DNA of 34,963 bases from Nostoc sp. CHAB 5844. GTDB taxonomy: Bacteria; Cyanobacteriota; Cyanobacteriia; Cyanobacteriales; Nostocaceae. Under the pieces are notes generated by a model. The model worked only from the letters and a program-made list of their open reading frames with translations. It was not told the DNA's origin and made no database searches. A program made the translations under genes and the position numbers. Location: contig NZ_JAIVFW010000070.1 of assembly GCF_020829595.1 (NCBI RefSeq), forward strand, positions 1 through 34,963, given 5' to 3'. Position 1 is the first letter of the stretch, and each line of letters begins with the position of its first letter. Shown here piece after piece: positions 8,043 to 16,821 of the stretch.

Positions 8043-8452
8043 CTTCCCACCTCCGGCCTTTTGGTGGTGTTTCTGGTATTCACTTGTGCCATCATGGGAT
8101 TAACGTTTATTATTTACCCCCAACCCTTGATTGAGGTTGGGGTTTTTCAATGCTTCTTATATCTTTGCATTACTGTTGGCTATGGCAATGTGTTTAATTT
8201 GGATTTTCTTCAATAGCTAGTACATTTCTACTGTTATTTGTCATCTCTGCACAGGAAAAACTTGGGACTCGACGACTACTCGTATTTTCCACAAAATTGC
8301 TGTATTCTATTTGTTCTGTACAATTTTTGGACTCAATTCCACCATAGCTCTTTCGTCTCTTTCTCAAGTTGCTTGAAACGCTCTAGCAGCTTCTGGTTTC
8401 ATTATGGCAATTAGTTCTTTTTCACCATCACTTTTTACAATTTTTAACAGGC
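8043..8452. other. Intergenic region with one hairpin
   Basis: Apart from the terminator-like hairpin at 8117-8147, this 410-base stretch shows no gene. It must hold the promoter of the minus-strand gene starting at 8042 and any promoter for the small frame at 8453. I could not pick clear promoter boxes. Confidence 0.4.
8117..8147 (+). terminator. Rho-independent-type hairpin with T run
   Basis: CCCCAACC (8118-8125) pairs with GGTTGGGG (8135-8142) around a 9-base loop, followed directly by TTTTT (8143-8147). It reads as a terminator on the plus strand. No plus-strand gene ends here, and the minus-strand gene starts only 75 bases away. Confidence 0.55.
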
Positions 8453-8716
8453 GTGAAAATCATCAAAAAATCTGACAAACTTACCCTCAGACAGATGAAA
8501 GAAATTGAAGACGCTGAAGACCAAATTCTTCAAGCTGCTGGGACAGCCAATCTTTCTCCACCTGTAGTAGAGCAACCTGTACCCGTAACCGCCCCAGAGC
8601 CTCAACCTAGCTATATCCCGTTGTTAGACAATCCTCCGGTTCAATCTGTGGGCAACTCCGGCTGGCAGGTTTCTGATGTCTGGCGGGATTTGCGGGTTGA
8701 TGGTTTTTGTGATTGA
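8453..8716 (+). CDS. Small hypothetical protein (doubtful)
   Basis: An 87-residue frame starting at GTG 8453. It has a basic/acidic helical start (KIIKKSDKLTLRQMKEIEDA), then a Pro/Val-rich middle (PPVVEQPVPVTAPEPQPS) and a short aromatic end (GWQVSDVWRDLRVDGF). Composition looks protein-like rather than random, but the ribosome site is weak (ACAGG) and I know no relative. It stands alone between divergent neighbours. Confidence 0.4.
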   Translation: MKIIKKSDKLTLRQMKEIEDAEDQILQAAGTANLSPPVVEQPVPVTAPEPQPSYIPLLDNPPVQSVGNSGWQVSDVWRDLRVDGFCD

Positions 8717-9047
8717 TAATCTATCTTTGGATAGTTGCAATAGCTACGGTGCTTGTAGATGGCCGTAGTTGTCGCATTACTCAACCGTAACCATAAATAA
8801 TATCAATAGTTGTTTTATTTTATTCCTTGAATACAAAAAAATAACGAATATATCAAAACTTAAGTATCATCAATAATTGAGCGATGTCTACGACAAGCCG
8901 CAAGCGTCTACGCATCATATCTGCTTGACAAGTAATTGTTCTTAAGTTCAGCCTTAAAATCAGGATTTTTGGTTGTAAAAATTTCCATTGTTTGAAATTC
9001 TAGTAATTAGTTTATTTTTTGGTAGTCAAGTGGTTTTCAAATATTAA
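8717..9047. other. Intergenic region with a fragment of a cyanobacterial dispersed repeat
   Basis: The stretch at 8881-8916 (GATGTCTACGACAAGC...GCGTCTACGCATC) looks like a degraded copy of the GTCTACG-type palindromic repeat scattered through Nostocales genomes (from memory). CTACGG at about 8755 and CCGTAG at about 8773 could pair weakly. The rest is AT-rich with no gene seen. Confidence 0.4.
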
Positions 9048-9503
9048 ATGACTCGGTTTAATTTTTCGTTACCACATGAGTATATTTTGAGGAAAGCCAA
9101 GCCCGTTGACTTTTGGTTAATTGCATTTTTAATTTTTAAAGCAAGGCTTGATCCGACACAACTCAACTGGCAGAAATTTTGGGTAATTGAACATTGCGGT
9201 CATTTAGTGGCATTTGGACAATTACGAAATTTTCATCTCGCACAAGAACTAGGCAGTTTATATGTAGTGCCAAATTTTAGAAATCAAGGGCTAGGTGCTT
9301 TCTTAATAGCCAATTTAATTACTCAAGCGACTCAACCTTTATATCTAAAATGTCTTAAAAAAGAATTAAAACAATTTTATGTTAAAAGAGGATTTCAACC
9401 TGTTAATTTTGAGGCTTTACCAAGCTCGCTTAAAGCTAAATTCCGTTTATCCTATTTCCGAAAGAGATTTTTTAATGCTTTTGTAGAATTCATGAAATAC
9501 TAA
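9048..9503 (+). CDS. GNAT-family N-acetyltransferase
   Basis: The product has 151 residues and starts at ATG 9048. The acetyl-CoA-binding motif A is clear: LGSLYVVPNFRNQGLGAFLI at about residues 76-95, with the R-x-x-G-x-G/A pyrophosphate loop (RNQGLG) after the beta-4 strand. The C-terminal motif LKQFYVKRGFQPVNF is the usual GNAT beta-6/beta-7 region. It would transfer acetyl from acetyl-CoA to an amine; the substrate is unknown. The basic tail (SYFRKRFFNAFVEFMKY) is unusual. It is 306 bases upstream of the radical SAM gene on the same strand and could belong to the same functional group, though the gap argues for its own promoter. Confidence 0.85.
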   Translation: MTRFNFSLPHEYILRKAKPVDFWLIAFLIFKARLDPTQLNWQKFWVIEHCGHLVAFGQLRNFHLAQELGSLYVVPNFRNQGLGAFLIANLITQATQPLYLKCLKKELKQFYVKRGFQPVNFEALPSSLKAKFRLSYFRKRFFNAFVEFMKY

Positions 9504-9809
9504 AAATTCGGTAATTTTTTCTACTAGAAATAGTAATTCATTTTAAAAATAGCATTGCCTATTATTTACTAGCATTTATCAGTAAACCTAAAGTTAGATA
9601 TATTGACTATTCACTCATTTCTAACTAAATACACAAGTAATTTAAATATGATTTAATTTTAGAATTATCAATGTTGCTATTATCTAAAAATATGTTAAAG
9701 TCTTTATAAAATATTTATGAATATCCCTTTCTCTTCCATTTATTAACTAATATTTAACGTGAAACATTAGATATTGGTTAACTGCTAATTATGAATCTCT
9801 ATTTTAAGT
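9504..9809. other. AT-rich intergenic region upstream of the radical SAM operon
   Basis: About 306 bases, strongly AT-rich. TATAAAATA-like runs near 9702-9715 are reasonable -10 candidates for the downstream operon, but no matching -35 is convincing. No gene, hairpin terminator or repeat was seen. Confidence 0.4.
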
Positions 9810-10859
9810 ATGAACAACTACTTTTCTCCGTATAAACCTCCATATACTTTATCTGAAAGATTGGAGAGATTCAGTGCCATTCTAACAGCTAGTGCTACCG
9901 TTGCTTCACATTTACTTCTGCAAACTAGAACTAAATTTGCTGCTTCTGTAGAAGTTACAGATCGCTGTAATGCTGGATGTCATTATTGCTACGTTTATCC
10001 TTCCGATTGGGATCAAAAGAAACGTATACATGGATATCTACAATTATCTCCAGAAGAACATCGCCAAAAAGAAAAACAAGTTTTTGAGACATTAGAAAAA
10101 CTTTATAAACAAGGTATTGTTCACGTTACAGTTGTGGGCGGAGAAACAGCCTTAGCTCCGAAGGCAATGCAGAGGGCGGCTGAATTATTCCCTGTAGTCT
10201 GGGTTGTTACCAACGGTGCAGCTAAACTCCCTAATCTTCCCAACTCAGCTGTTGTTTTTGTCAGCATTGACGGTACTCCCGAATATCACAACCAATCCAG
10301 AGACCCTTTAGGTTTTTTTGCTAAAAGCCGTTACGGAGATTTAAAAGGAATGGCTGCGGCAATTGTTAGAAATATCAATGAATCAGCGCGTGGAGCTTAT
10401 GTACATATAACTCTCACACGACAATCAATAGAATACTTCGTTGATACTGTTGAGTGGCTGCTAAAAGATGTCAAAAAATTGCGAGGTATTGTTGTTTCTG
10501 GTGCTGCTACAAAAGATAAAAGTGACCCCATTACTCTCCAAATCCAAGATAGACATAAACTTAAAAAGCTAATTGAATCTTGCGCCGATAAATATGGCTG
10601 GGAATTATTTCCATTTAATCAACCTAAAGTTAATGAATTCTTATTCGATGAGAGGTACATTATCTATGATTCCTCTTCATGTTCAGTAGCAAAGCGAGTT
10701 GAAAGCCTAAATTTTGAAGGGCAGAATGTAGGAAAATGTGTTTTAAGAGATGAAATTGATTGTGAAACTTGCGTGTGTAATATTACTGGATTAGCACAAG
10801 GAATTGATAGTTTTGACATCCCAACTATTTTGGGAGTTTTGCAAGCTTCATTTGGCTAG
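9810..10859 (+). CDS. Radical SAM protein, first gene of the exoprotein-CHAT operon
   Basis: The product has 349 residues. The [4Fe-4S]/SAM motif is C53-x3-C57-x2-C60 (DRCNAGCHYCYVYP). The SAM-contacting strand loop appears as VVGGETAL, a variant of the usual GGEP. A second Cys group sits at the C-terminus (C291, C310, C318, C321, C323; ETCVCN), which could bind an auxiliary cluster as in SPASM/twitch enzymes, although spacing does not match a standard SPASM motif. It is probably cytosolic and oxidatively sensitive. The stop is 2 bases before the exoprotein start, so the genes are almost certainly co-transcribed. Modification of a co-encoded protein or peptide is an inference; no obvious small precursor peptide was seen nearby. 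Confidence 0.88.
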   Translation: MNNYFSPYKPPYTLSERLERFSAILTASATVASHLLLQTRTKFAASVEVTDRCNAGCHYCYVYPSDWDQKKRIHGYLQLSPEEHRQKEKQVFETLEKLYKQGIVHVTVVGGETALAPKAMQRAAELFPVVWVVTNGAAKLPNLPNSAVVFVSIDGTPEYHNQSRDPLGFFAKSRYGDLKGMAAAIVRNINESARGAYVHITLTRQSIEYFVDTVEWLLKDVKKLRGIVVSGAATKDKSDPITLQIQDRHKLKKLIESCADKYGWELFPFNQPKVNEFLFDERYIIYDSSSCSVAKRVESLNFEGQNVGKCVLRDEIDCETCVCNITGLAQGIDSFDIPTILGVLQASFG

Positions 10860-10861
10860 AT

Positions 10862-13279
10862 ATGGAAAAAATAGTGATTTTCTGTGTTTTAACCTATTTA
10901 ATTAATAGCCCCGTTTTGGCTCAAATTGTTCCAGATAATACACTGGGGTCTGAAAGTTCTGTCGTTACACAAAATTTTGGAGGCAATACAATATCTGGGG
11001 GAGCTACACGGGGTACTAATTTATTTCATAGTTTTCAAAACTTCTCTGTTAAAAACACAGTTTTTTTTAATAACGGCTTAAACATTGAAAATATAATTAC
11101 TCGCGTTACTGGTGGACAGATTTCTAATATTAACGGGTTAATCCAAACTAATGGAACAGCTAATTTATTTTTGATTAATCCCAGTGGCTTCATCTTTGGT
11201 CAAAATGCTCGATTAAATGTTAGCGGTTCATTTTTGGCATCCACAGCTAATACTATTAAATTTGCAGATGGTACCTTCTTTAGTGCTACTGTTCCACAAA
11301 ATTCTCTACCTTTGCTAACGATCACTTCACCCATTGGCTTAAACTTTGAAAGTCATCCTGCTGGCACAATAGAAGTGCAAGGCCCAGGACATACACTATT
11401 AAATCCTATATTTGCACCAATATTGGGACTAAATAATTCGTTAGGATTACAAGTGCAACCAGGGAAAACTTTATCTCTGGTAGGGGGTAATGTTATTTTA
11501 GATGGTGGTATTTTGCAGGCTGGACGTATTGAATTGGGGAGTGTCGGTAGTGGGTTAGTTACTATCGGGGCTGATTGGAGCTTAGATTACAAAGAAGCAC
11601 AAAACTTCCAAGAGATTCAGCTATCCCGGCAAGCTTTATTAAACACGAGTGGCGCTCCTAGTGGTTCCATCCAAGTACAAGGGCAGACAATCAGCATTAG
11701 TGAAGGCTCAGCAGTTTTTATCCAAAATCAAGGTGGGCAGTCATCAGGTGGAATCAAGGTGAATGCTGATCTTTTAAAAGTAACCGGAACTTCGCCCGAT
11801 GGGAGAATTGTCAGCACACTACTTACTGAAACCCTAACCAATGGCAATGGTGGAGATATTGAAGTTTCCGCCAAAAAAATTATCGTTGAAAACGGCGGAC
11901 AGATCCTTCCCCGAACTTTCGGTACAGGAAGAGGCGGTAATTCCACAATTAATGCCTCTGAATCGATACAAGTCGTTGGATTTGCACAAGCGTTTCCCAA
12001 TCTTTTTAGTAATATCAGCGCCGCATCTTTTGGGGGCGGAGACGCAGGTAGTCTTACTATCTCCACAAACCAATTAATTGGAATCAATGGGATTCAAGTA
12101 GGCTCTGCTACTTTCGGCAATGGATCAGGAGGAAACGTATTCATTAATGCTACTGATATTGCTCTTAGCGGTGTTGTACCTAGTTTATTAACTCCTAGTA
12201 GTATTAATGCGGCAACTTTTAGCAGTGGCAATGCAGGTCAAGTAGTAATTAATTCATCAAGAGTGCGCCTGGAAAATGGTGGAGCGATAGATTCTTCCAC
12301 TACTTCGTCTGGAGATGCAGGAAGTGTTACTGTCAATTCTTCTAATTCTATATTGGTTGATGGTATAGTCCCTGGTTCCCCAACTCCTAGCCTAATTGAC
12401 TCATCAGCACTCGTTTTGGCCTCTCCATTGCAGCAGCAACTTAGAATTCCTCCAGTACCAACTGGAAATGCTGGAAGCGTGACAGTCAATACTGCAAATT
12501 TAAGTATTAATAATGGCGGATTAGTTGCTGTTCGCAATGAAGGGACTGGCAACGCCGGAAACATCAATATTACAGCCAATACAATCAACATCTCCAATGG
12601 TGGAGGCATAAGCGCCACTACCGAGATCGCAGAAGGAGGAAATATCGCCCTTAGATCAAACATTCTTCAACTAAACAACGGCAAAATCTCCTCCACCGCA
12701 GGTCAACAAGGCACTTCTGGCAACGGCGGTAATATCAATATCAATGCAGATGTCATCGTCGGTTTCAACAACAACCGCATTACAGCAGATGCTTTTGAGG
12801 GCAGAGGCGGTAATATCACCATCAATACTCAAGGACTCTTCTTTTCTAGAGATAGTCTAATTACTGCCGCCTCGCAGCAAGGCATTAACGGTACTGTTAA
12901 TATAAACTACTTTAGTCAATTAGAGCCAGCTAATGTTCAGGTAAATTTGCCCACGCCAACTCCAGAAATTGCCTCAGTCTGCCAGGGGCGTTCAGGAGAA
13001 TCAGCATCAGAAAATAAATTTGTAATTACTGGCACAGGTGGATTACCACCTAATCCTTTAGATTCTGTCAGCGCAACTCCTAGTTGGCACGGAAATCCTA
13101 ACCTAATCCCAACTACCAATCATTTCGTTCAACCAAAGATATCAACTACTCAAATAATTCCTGCTCAAGGCTGGCAATTTAACCCAGATGGCACAGTTAC
13201 TTTAATCGCAGATAACACAACAGTTAATACGATTTTGTCTAATAGTTCATGTAATCCAAAACTTTCCACAGCACCATGA
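10862..13279 (+). CDS. Two-partner-secretion exoprotein with filamentous-hemagglutinin N-terminal domain (TpsA-like)
   Basis: The product has 805 residues. A Sec signal peptide ends at about VLA|Q (residues 1-20). The TPS domain (about 22-150) contains RGTNLFHSFQNFSV, RVTGGQISNINGLIQ and NLFLINPSGFIFGQNA, the hallmark of proteins exported by a TpsB/Omp85-type pore. The body is a Gly/Asn/Ser-rich series of beta-helix turns with recurrent GNAG and GGNI patterns. The C-terminal region has a Cys (CQGRSGE) followed by FVITGTGGLPPNP and GWQFNPDGTVTL, typical of the cyanobacterial subgroup. It would be a surface or released protein. No TpsB transporter is in the window. Its end overlaps the CHAT gene by ATGA. 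Confidence 0.93.
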   Translation: MEKIVIFCVLTYLINSPVLAQIVPDNTLGSESSVVTQNFGGNTISGGATRGTNLFHSFQNFSVKNTVFFNNGLNIENIITRVTGGQISNINGLIQTNGTANLFLINPSGFIFGQNARLNVSGSFLASTANTIKFADGTFFSATVPQNSLPLLTITSPIGLNFESHPAGTIEVQGPGHTLLNPIFAPILGLNNSLGLQVQPGKTLSLVGGNVILDGGILQAGRIELGSVGSGLVTIGADWSLDYKEAQNFQEIQLSRQALLNTSGAPSGSIQVQGQTISISEGSAVFIQNQGGQSSGGIKVNADLLKVTGTSPDGRIVSTLLTETLTNGNGGDIEVSAKKIIVENGGQILPRTFGTGRGGNSTINASESIQVVGFAQAFPNLFSNISAASFGGGDAGSLTISTNQLIGINGIQVGSATFGNGSGGNVFINATDIALSGVVPSLLTPSSINAATFSSGNAGQVVINSSRVRLENGGAIDSSTTSSGDAGSVTVNSSNSILVDGIVPGSPTPSLIDSSALVLASPLQQQLRIPPVPTGNAGSVTVNTANLSINNGGLVAVRNEGTGNAGNINITANTINISNGGGISATTEIAEGGNIALRSNILQLNNGKISSTAGQQGTSGNGGNININADVIVGFNNNRITADAFEGRGGNITINTQGLFFSRDSLITAASQQGINGTVNINYFSQLEPANVQVNLPTPTPEIASVCQGRSGESASENKFVITGTGGLPPNPLDSVSATPSWHGNPNLIPTTNHFVQPKISTTQIIPAQGWQFNPDGTVTLIADNTTVNTILSNSSCNPKLSTAP

Positions 13280-15768
13280 TTAGACTTCGGCATTTGTTTA
13301 AGTATTTGTTGATAGGTATCTTAGGGTTATCTATTACTATTAGCCAACCATTTCTAATCACAGTATTTGCCACAACCAAGGAAATACAGCACGAGCAAGC
13401 ACAATACTTGACGAACAAAGGTAATAAACAATTGAACCAAGGGCAAGCAACAGAAGCTCTTGATAGTTTTAGAAAAGCCACCAAGATTTATCAAAGGCTA
13501 AACTATGAGGAAGGTATCACAGGAAGCTTAATTAATCAAAATCTAGCTCTACAAACTTTAGGCATGTATCCCCGTGCTTGCAAGACTTTGCTAGAAGCTC
13601 TAAAGTTTGTTGCAGAGGATTGGATTTGTGATCCACAGATATCGGCTGATTCCACACATAATCGTTGGTTAATCCTCGATCAACCGAAGTTAACACCAGT
13701 CAATTTATTAGGATTGCACAGCTTAGGTGACGTTCTACGTCAGTTAGGTAAGCTTTCAGAGTCAAAAATAGTTTTACAAAAAACTATATTACTTGCAAAA
13801 CAAGTGCCTGATTCGGATGCTAATACAATATTACTCTCTTTAGCAAGCACAGAACAGACTATCTACGAACAAATTAGAAATAAATATTCGGAAATAGAAG
13901 AATCAAACTTTCAGGAAAAAACATCTAATCTTCTTGTAAAGCAAGCTTTAGATACTTGGGCAATATATCAACAAATAAATAATGATAAAACGATTAGTAT
14001 ACTCCAAAAAATCCCATCTTTATTAAACAGCTTAATTCTCCTAACTGATTTTGATAAATGGCTAAATCTAGCCATCGCTTCAGGAAGAATTGATTTAGCT
14101 TCAACACAATCTCAAATTCAGCAACAGACTCAATCCTTAATCAAAATAATTGTCCAAGAATCTGCATTATTTTCTCAATTACCTATTAATCAATCTATTT
14201 ATTTTCAGGTGAATTTAGCTAATAGTCTTGCTCAAATTCCCGATGAAAGGTTACATAATGTTGCTGTTGATTTTGCCCAATCAGCTTGGAAATTAGCTAA
14301 AAGCATAAATGAGCGACGGATGCAATCTTACTGTTTGGGAATTCTGGCAAACTTAAATTCCCAAGAAGCAGAAACATATTTGTTAAATGCTCTGAATATA
14401 GCACAGTCAATTAATGATTTAGAATTATCATACAAGTGGCAAACACAATTAAGCAATCTATACAAGAAAAAGGGACAAGATAAAAAGGCTATTCAGTATT
14501 ACGAAGCATCGATTAAGAGTATTACTAAAATTAGAAGTAATTTATCCTCATTAAATGCAGATTTGCAGTTTTCCTTCCAAGAAACAGTCGAACCCATATA
14601 CCGAAATTATATGCGACTGTTATTAAATGAAAAAGTGCCTAATTTAAAACAAATAAAGAAAATAAACGATCAACTTCAAATAGCACAACTAGAGAATTTT
14701 CTCAAGTGTAACCAGTTACACTTAGTATCGTTAGATGAACTTAAAATCCCTAGCAGTAGTACAAGTATCAATATTATTGATTTAGATGATTTAGTATTAA
14801 CAATTGTTCAATCATCTAATAACTCTTTTAATTATTACATTACTAAGTCAGAATTAGTGCAAGAACATATTAATAATTTATTAGTATTTTTACAAGATGA
14901 AAAATCTATCTTTATTCAAAAAGAATTAGTTTTAGCAGAGTCTCAAGCTCTTTATGATTTACTGATTGCACCTATCAAACAGTACTTACCTTTATCAGGA
15001 ACATTAGTATTTACCTTGGATACATCTTTTCAGAGCCTCCCAATGGGTATTTTACACGATGGCAAGGATTATTTAATCAAGCACTACAGCATTGCAGAAA
15101 CACTCGGCTCTAAAATTCGACCTCTAAAATCTTTATCAGAACAACACTCAAAAGCCCTAATCGCTGGACTATCTAAAACCAGCCCCAGTTTTTCTGCTCC
15201 AAATGTTCCTGACAACTTACAACCTTTACCAGAAGTAGAAAAGGAAGTAGCAGATATCAGCAAGCAAACTAAATCTTCAGTTAAACTAGTCAACGAAAAA
15301 TTTACTAGTCAGCGTTTTCAGGCAGAATTAACCAAAGGTTATTTTCCTGTTGTTCATGTCACTACTCACGGACAGTTCAGTTCCGATCCTGACCGGACAG
15401 TTCTACTAGCTTGGGATAAACCAATTAATATTAGAGAGTTTAACGGTTGGCTAAAAATCCAAAACAATCAAAACCCCATTGAACTATTAGTTTTAAGTGC
15501 CTGTCAAACCGCCAAAGGTAATAAGCGTTCGGTACTGGGGATTGCTGGTGTGGCGGCTCAAGCTGGAGCGCGAAGTATAGTCGCATCTTTGTGGTTGGTA
15601 GATAGCGTCTCTACAACTGAATTGATGAAAGAATTTTACCAAGGATTAAAAAATGGTGCTTCCAAAGCTGAAGCACTGCGCCAAGCTCAACTGAGTTTAC
15701 TGGACAATCCCGAATATGCTCATCCTTACTACTGGGCTGCATTTATTCTTGTTGGCAGTTGGCTGTAA
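13276..15768 (+). CDS. Exported TPR-CHAT protein (caspase-like cysteine protease domain)
   Basis: The product has 830 residues. The N-terminus has a signal-like hydrophobic helix (about 10-32, YLLIGILGLSITISQPFLIT). TPR-type repeats follow, clearest near 40-105 and again near 370-420. The C-terminal CHAT domain (about 540-830) keeps the catalytic pair: His698 in HVTTHGQF and Cys743 in LVLSACQTAKG. GIAGVAAQAGARSIVASLW and the end HPYYWAAFILVG are typical of the family. CHAT domains are clan CD proteases. The intact dyad suggests activity, and the signal segment suggests an extracytoplasmic location. It overlaps the upstream exoprotein gene by 4 bases; processing of that exoprotein is an attractive but unproven role. 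The last 40 bases overlap the convergent TPR gene. Confidence 0.92.
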   Translation: MIRLRHLFKYLLIGILGLSITISQPFLITVFATTKEIQHEQAQYLTNKGNKQLNQGQATEALDSFRKATKIYQRLNYEEGITGSLINQNLALQTLGMYPRACKTLLEALKFVAEDWICDPQISADSTHNRWLILDQPKLTPVNLLGLHSLGDVLRQLGKLSESKIVLQKTILLAKQVPDSDANTILLSLASTEQTIYEQIRNKYSEIEESNFQEKTSNLLVKQALDTWAIYQQINNDKTISILQKIPSLLNSLILLTDFDKWLNLAIASGRIDLASTQSQIQQQTQSLIKIIVQESALFSQLPINQSIYFQVNLANSLAQIPDERLHNVAVDFAQSAWKLAKSINERRMQSYCLGILANLNSQEAETYLLNALNIAQSINDLELSYKWQTQLSNLYKKKGQDKKAIQYYEASIKSITKIRSNLSSLNADLQFSFQETVEPIYRNYMRLLLNEKVPNLKQIKKINDQLQIAQLENFLKCNQLHLVSLDELKIPSSSTSINIIDLDDLVLTIVQSSNNSFNYYITKSELVQEHINNLLVFLQDEKSIFIQKELVLAESQALYDLLIAPIKQYLPLSGTLVFTLDTSFQSLPMGILHDGKDYLIKHYSIAETLGSKIRPLKSLSEQHSKALIAGLSKTSPSFSAPNVPDNLQPLPEVEKEVADISKQTKSSVKLVNEKFTSQRFQAELTKGYFPVVHVTTHGQFSSDPDRTVLLAWDKPINIREFNGWLKIQNNQNPIELLVLSACQTAKGNKRSVLGIAGVAAQAGARSIVASLWLVDSVSTTELMKEFYQGLKNGASKAEALRQAQLSLLDNPEYAHPYYWAAFILVGSWL

Positions 15769-16757
15769 GATTCTATTAACTTTGCCAAGCGATCCTGAGC
15801 AATAACCATCTCCGAGATATTACCAGAGCTTTGTGCCAACTCAATTGCTTTTGTGTATGCACGTTTGGCTTCTTGTGGCAACCATGCCTGCAAATAGCGA
15901 TCGCCTAAGACTCGATAAAGAGTTGGATTTTGGCTACCATTCGCTATTCGCGCATTCATGTTTTCAATTGTCTCGTTCAAGAGACCTTTGGACATATATA
16001 CTGTATCTAAATCTAGATAAGCAGCTTCATCTGCTGGCAAAGCTAAAGCATTAACTTTCTTAACTTTTTCAAGTATGTCTTGTACTTGATTTTCTGGCGG
16101 AACGTATATTACTGATGAAGCAGAACCAACAACTTCTTCACCTTGTAAGACAAGTACACTAAATTTATATGCAATGCCATACTGTAATTCTTGTTGACCT
16201 TGTGGATATGGTAGTCTGGTATTACTTGTTGCTGCTTGCCAATCTAAATTATAGGCAGTCAGATAAACTTTGTAACTGGTAGCCCCTGGAACTGGATACC
16301 ATGAAAATATAGGTCTTCGGTCGAGTAAAACATTACCGTAAGGACTAAGGACAATTGGTGTGTTTTTATTTTCTCCATCCCCTCTAGTTTTAGGACAGTT
16401 TATTAGAGTTTGAAATGTGCATTTTTTCTCTGTATTGGCTGTCGGTTCCTGACACTTGTCAGATGTTATTGAACCACTTGGTAGTTGTACGAATTTTTGA
16501 TTTAAAAAGCATAAAACGTCGACCTTACCACCGTTATTTATAGGATGGATGCGGTCTCCTTCGCAAAGTAAACTACCAATTGGCAAATAAGAATCTCCCT
16601 CGCTATAGACTCTCATGATAGGATTTGCACACAAACGCTTTGTCGCTGATTTTGGCTGCCCCCATGCCGTATAACTATATGGAATTAGCAACACTAGTGC
16701 TGCCATTAATAAAATTTTTATTTTGACAATTTTTTGGATAAATAGCTTGAATAACAT
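15729..16757 (-). CDS. Exported protein with FecR-like and FN3-like regions plus TPR
   Basis: The product has 342 residues. A hydrophobic signal segment lies at about 13-33 (IKILLMAALVLLIPYSYTAW). A FecR-like beta segment (about 42-95) includes GDSYLPIGSLLCEGDRI, with several Cys that could form disulfides. A fibronectin-III-like segment follows (RPIFSWYPVPGATSYKVYL, about 150-215), then TPR-like helices to the end (RVLGDRYLQAWLPQEAKRAY). This build is common beside CHAT and TPR-kinase genes in cyanobacteria. It converges on the CHAT gene with 40 bases of 3' overlap, and it is 64 bases downstream of the kinase stop on the same strand, so it may be co-transcribed with the kinase. A role as periplasmic partner is inferred. 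Confidence 0.75.
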   Translation of the reverse strand: MLFKLFIQKIVKIKILLMAALVLLIPYSYTAWGQPKSATKRLCANPIMRVYSEGDSYLPIGSLLCEGDRIHPINNGGKVDVLCFLNQKFVQLPSGSITSDKCQEPTANTEKKCTFQTLINCPKTRGDGENKNTPIVLSPYGNVLLDRRPIFSWYPVPGATSYKVYLTAYNLDWQAATSNTRLPYPQGQQELQYGIAYKFSVLVLQGEEVVGSASSVIYVPPENQVQDILEKVKKVNALALPADEAAYLDLDTVYMSKGLLNETIENMNARIANGSQNPTLYRVLGDRYLQAWLPQEAKRAYTKAIELAQSSGNISEMVIAQDRLAKLIESYSQLPTRINAAQ

Positions 16758-16821
16758 GAAGAATTCTCGTTTAGCTACTCATAACAGATAGCTTACCTGA
16801 AATCAAAGAAAAATTAAACCT

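Noticed and set aside
11728-12663. Long minus-strand frames inside the TPS exoprotein gene
   Set aside because: They are antisense shadows caused by the Gly/Asn-rich repeat codons of the exoprotein.
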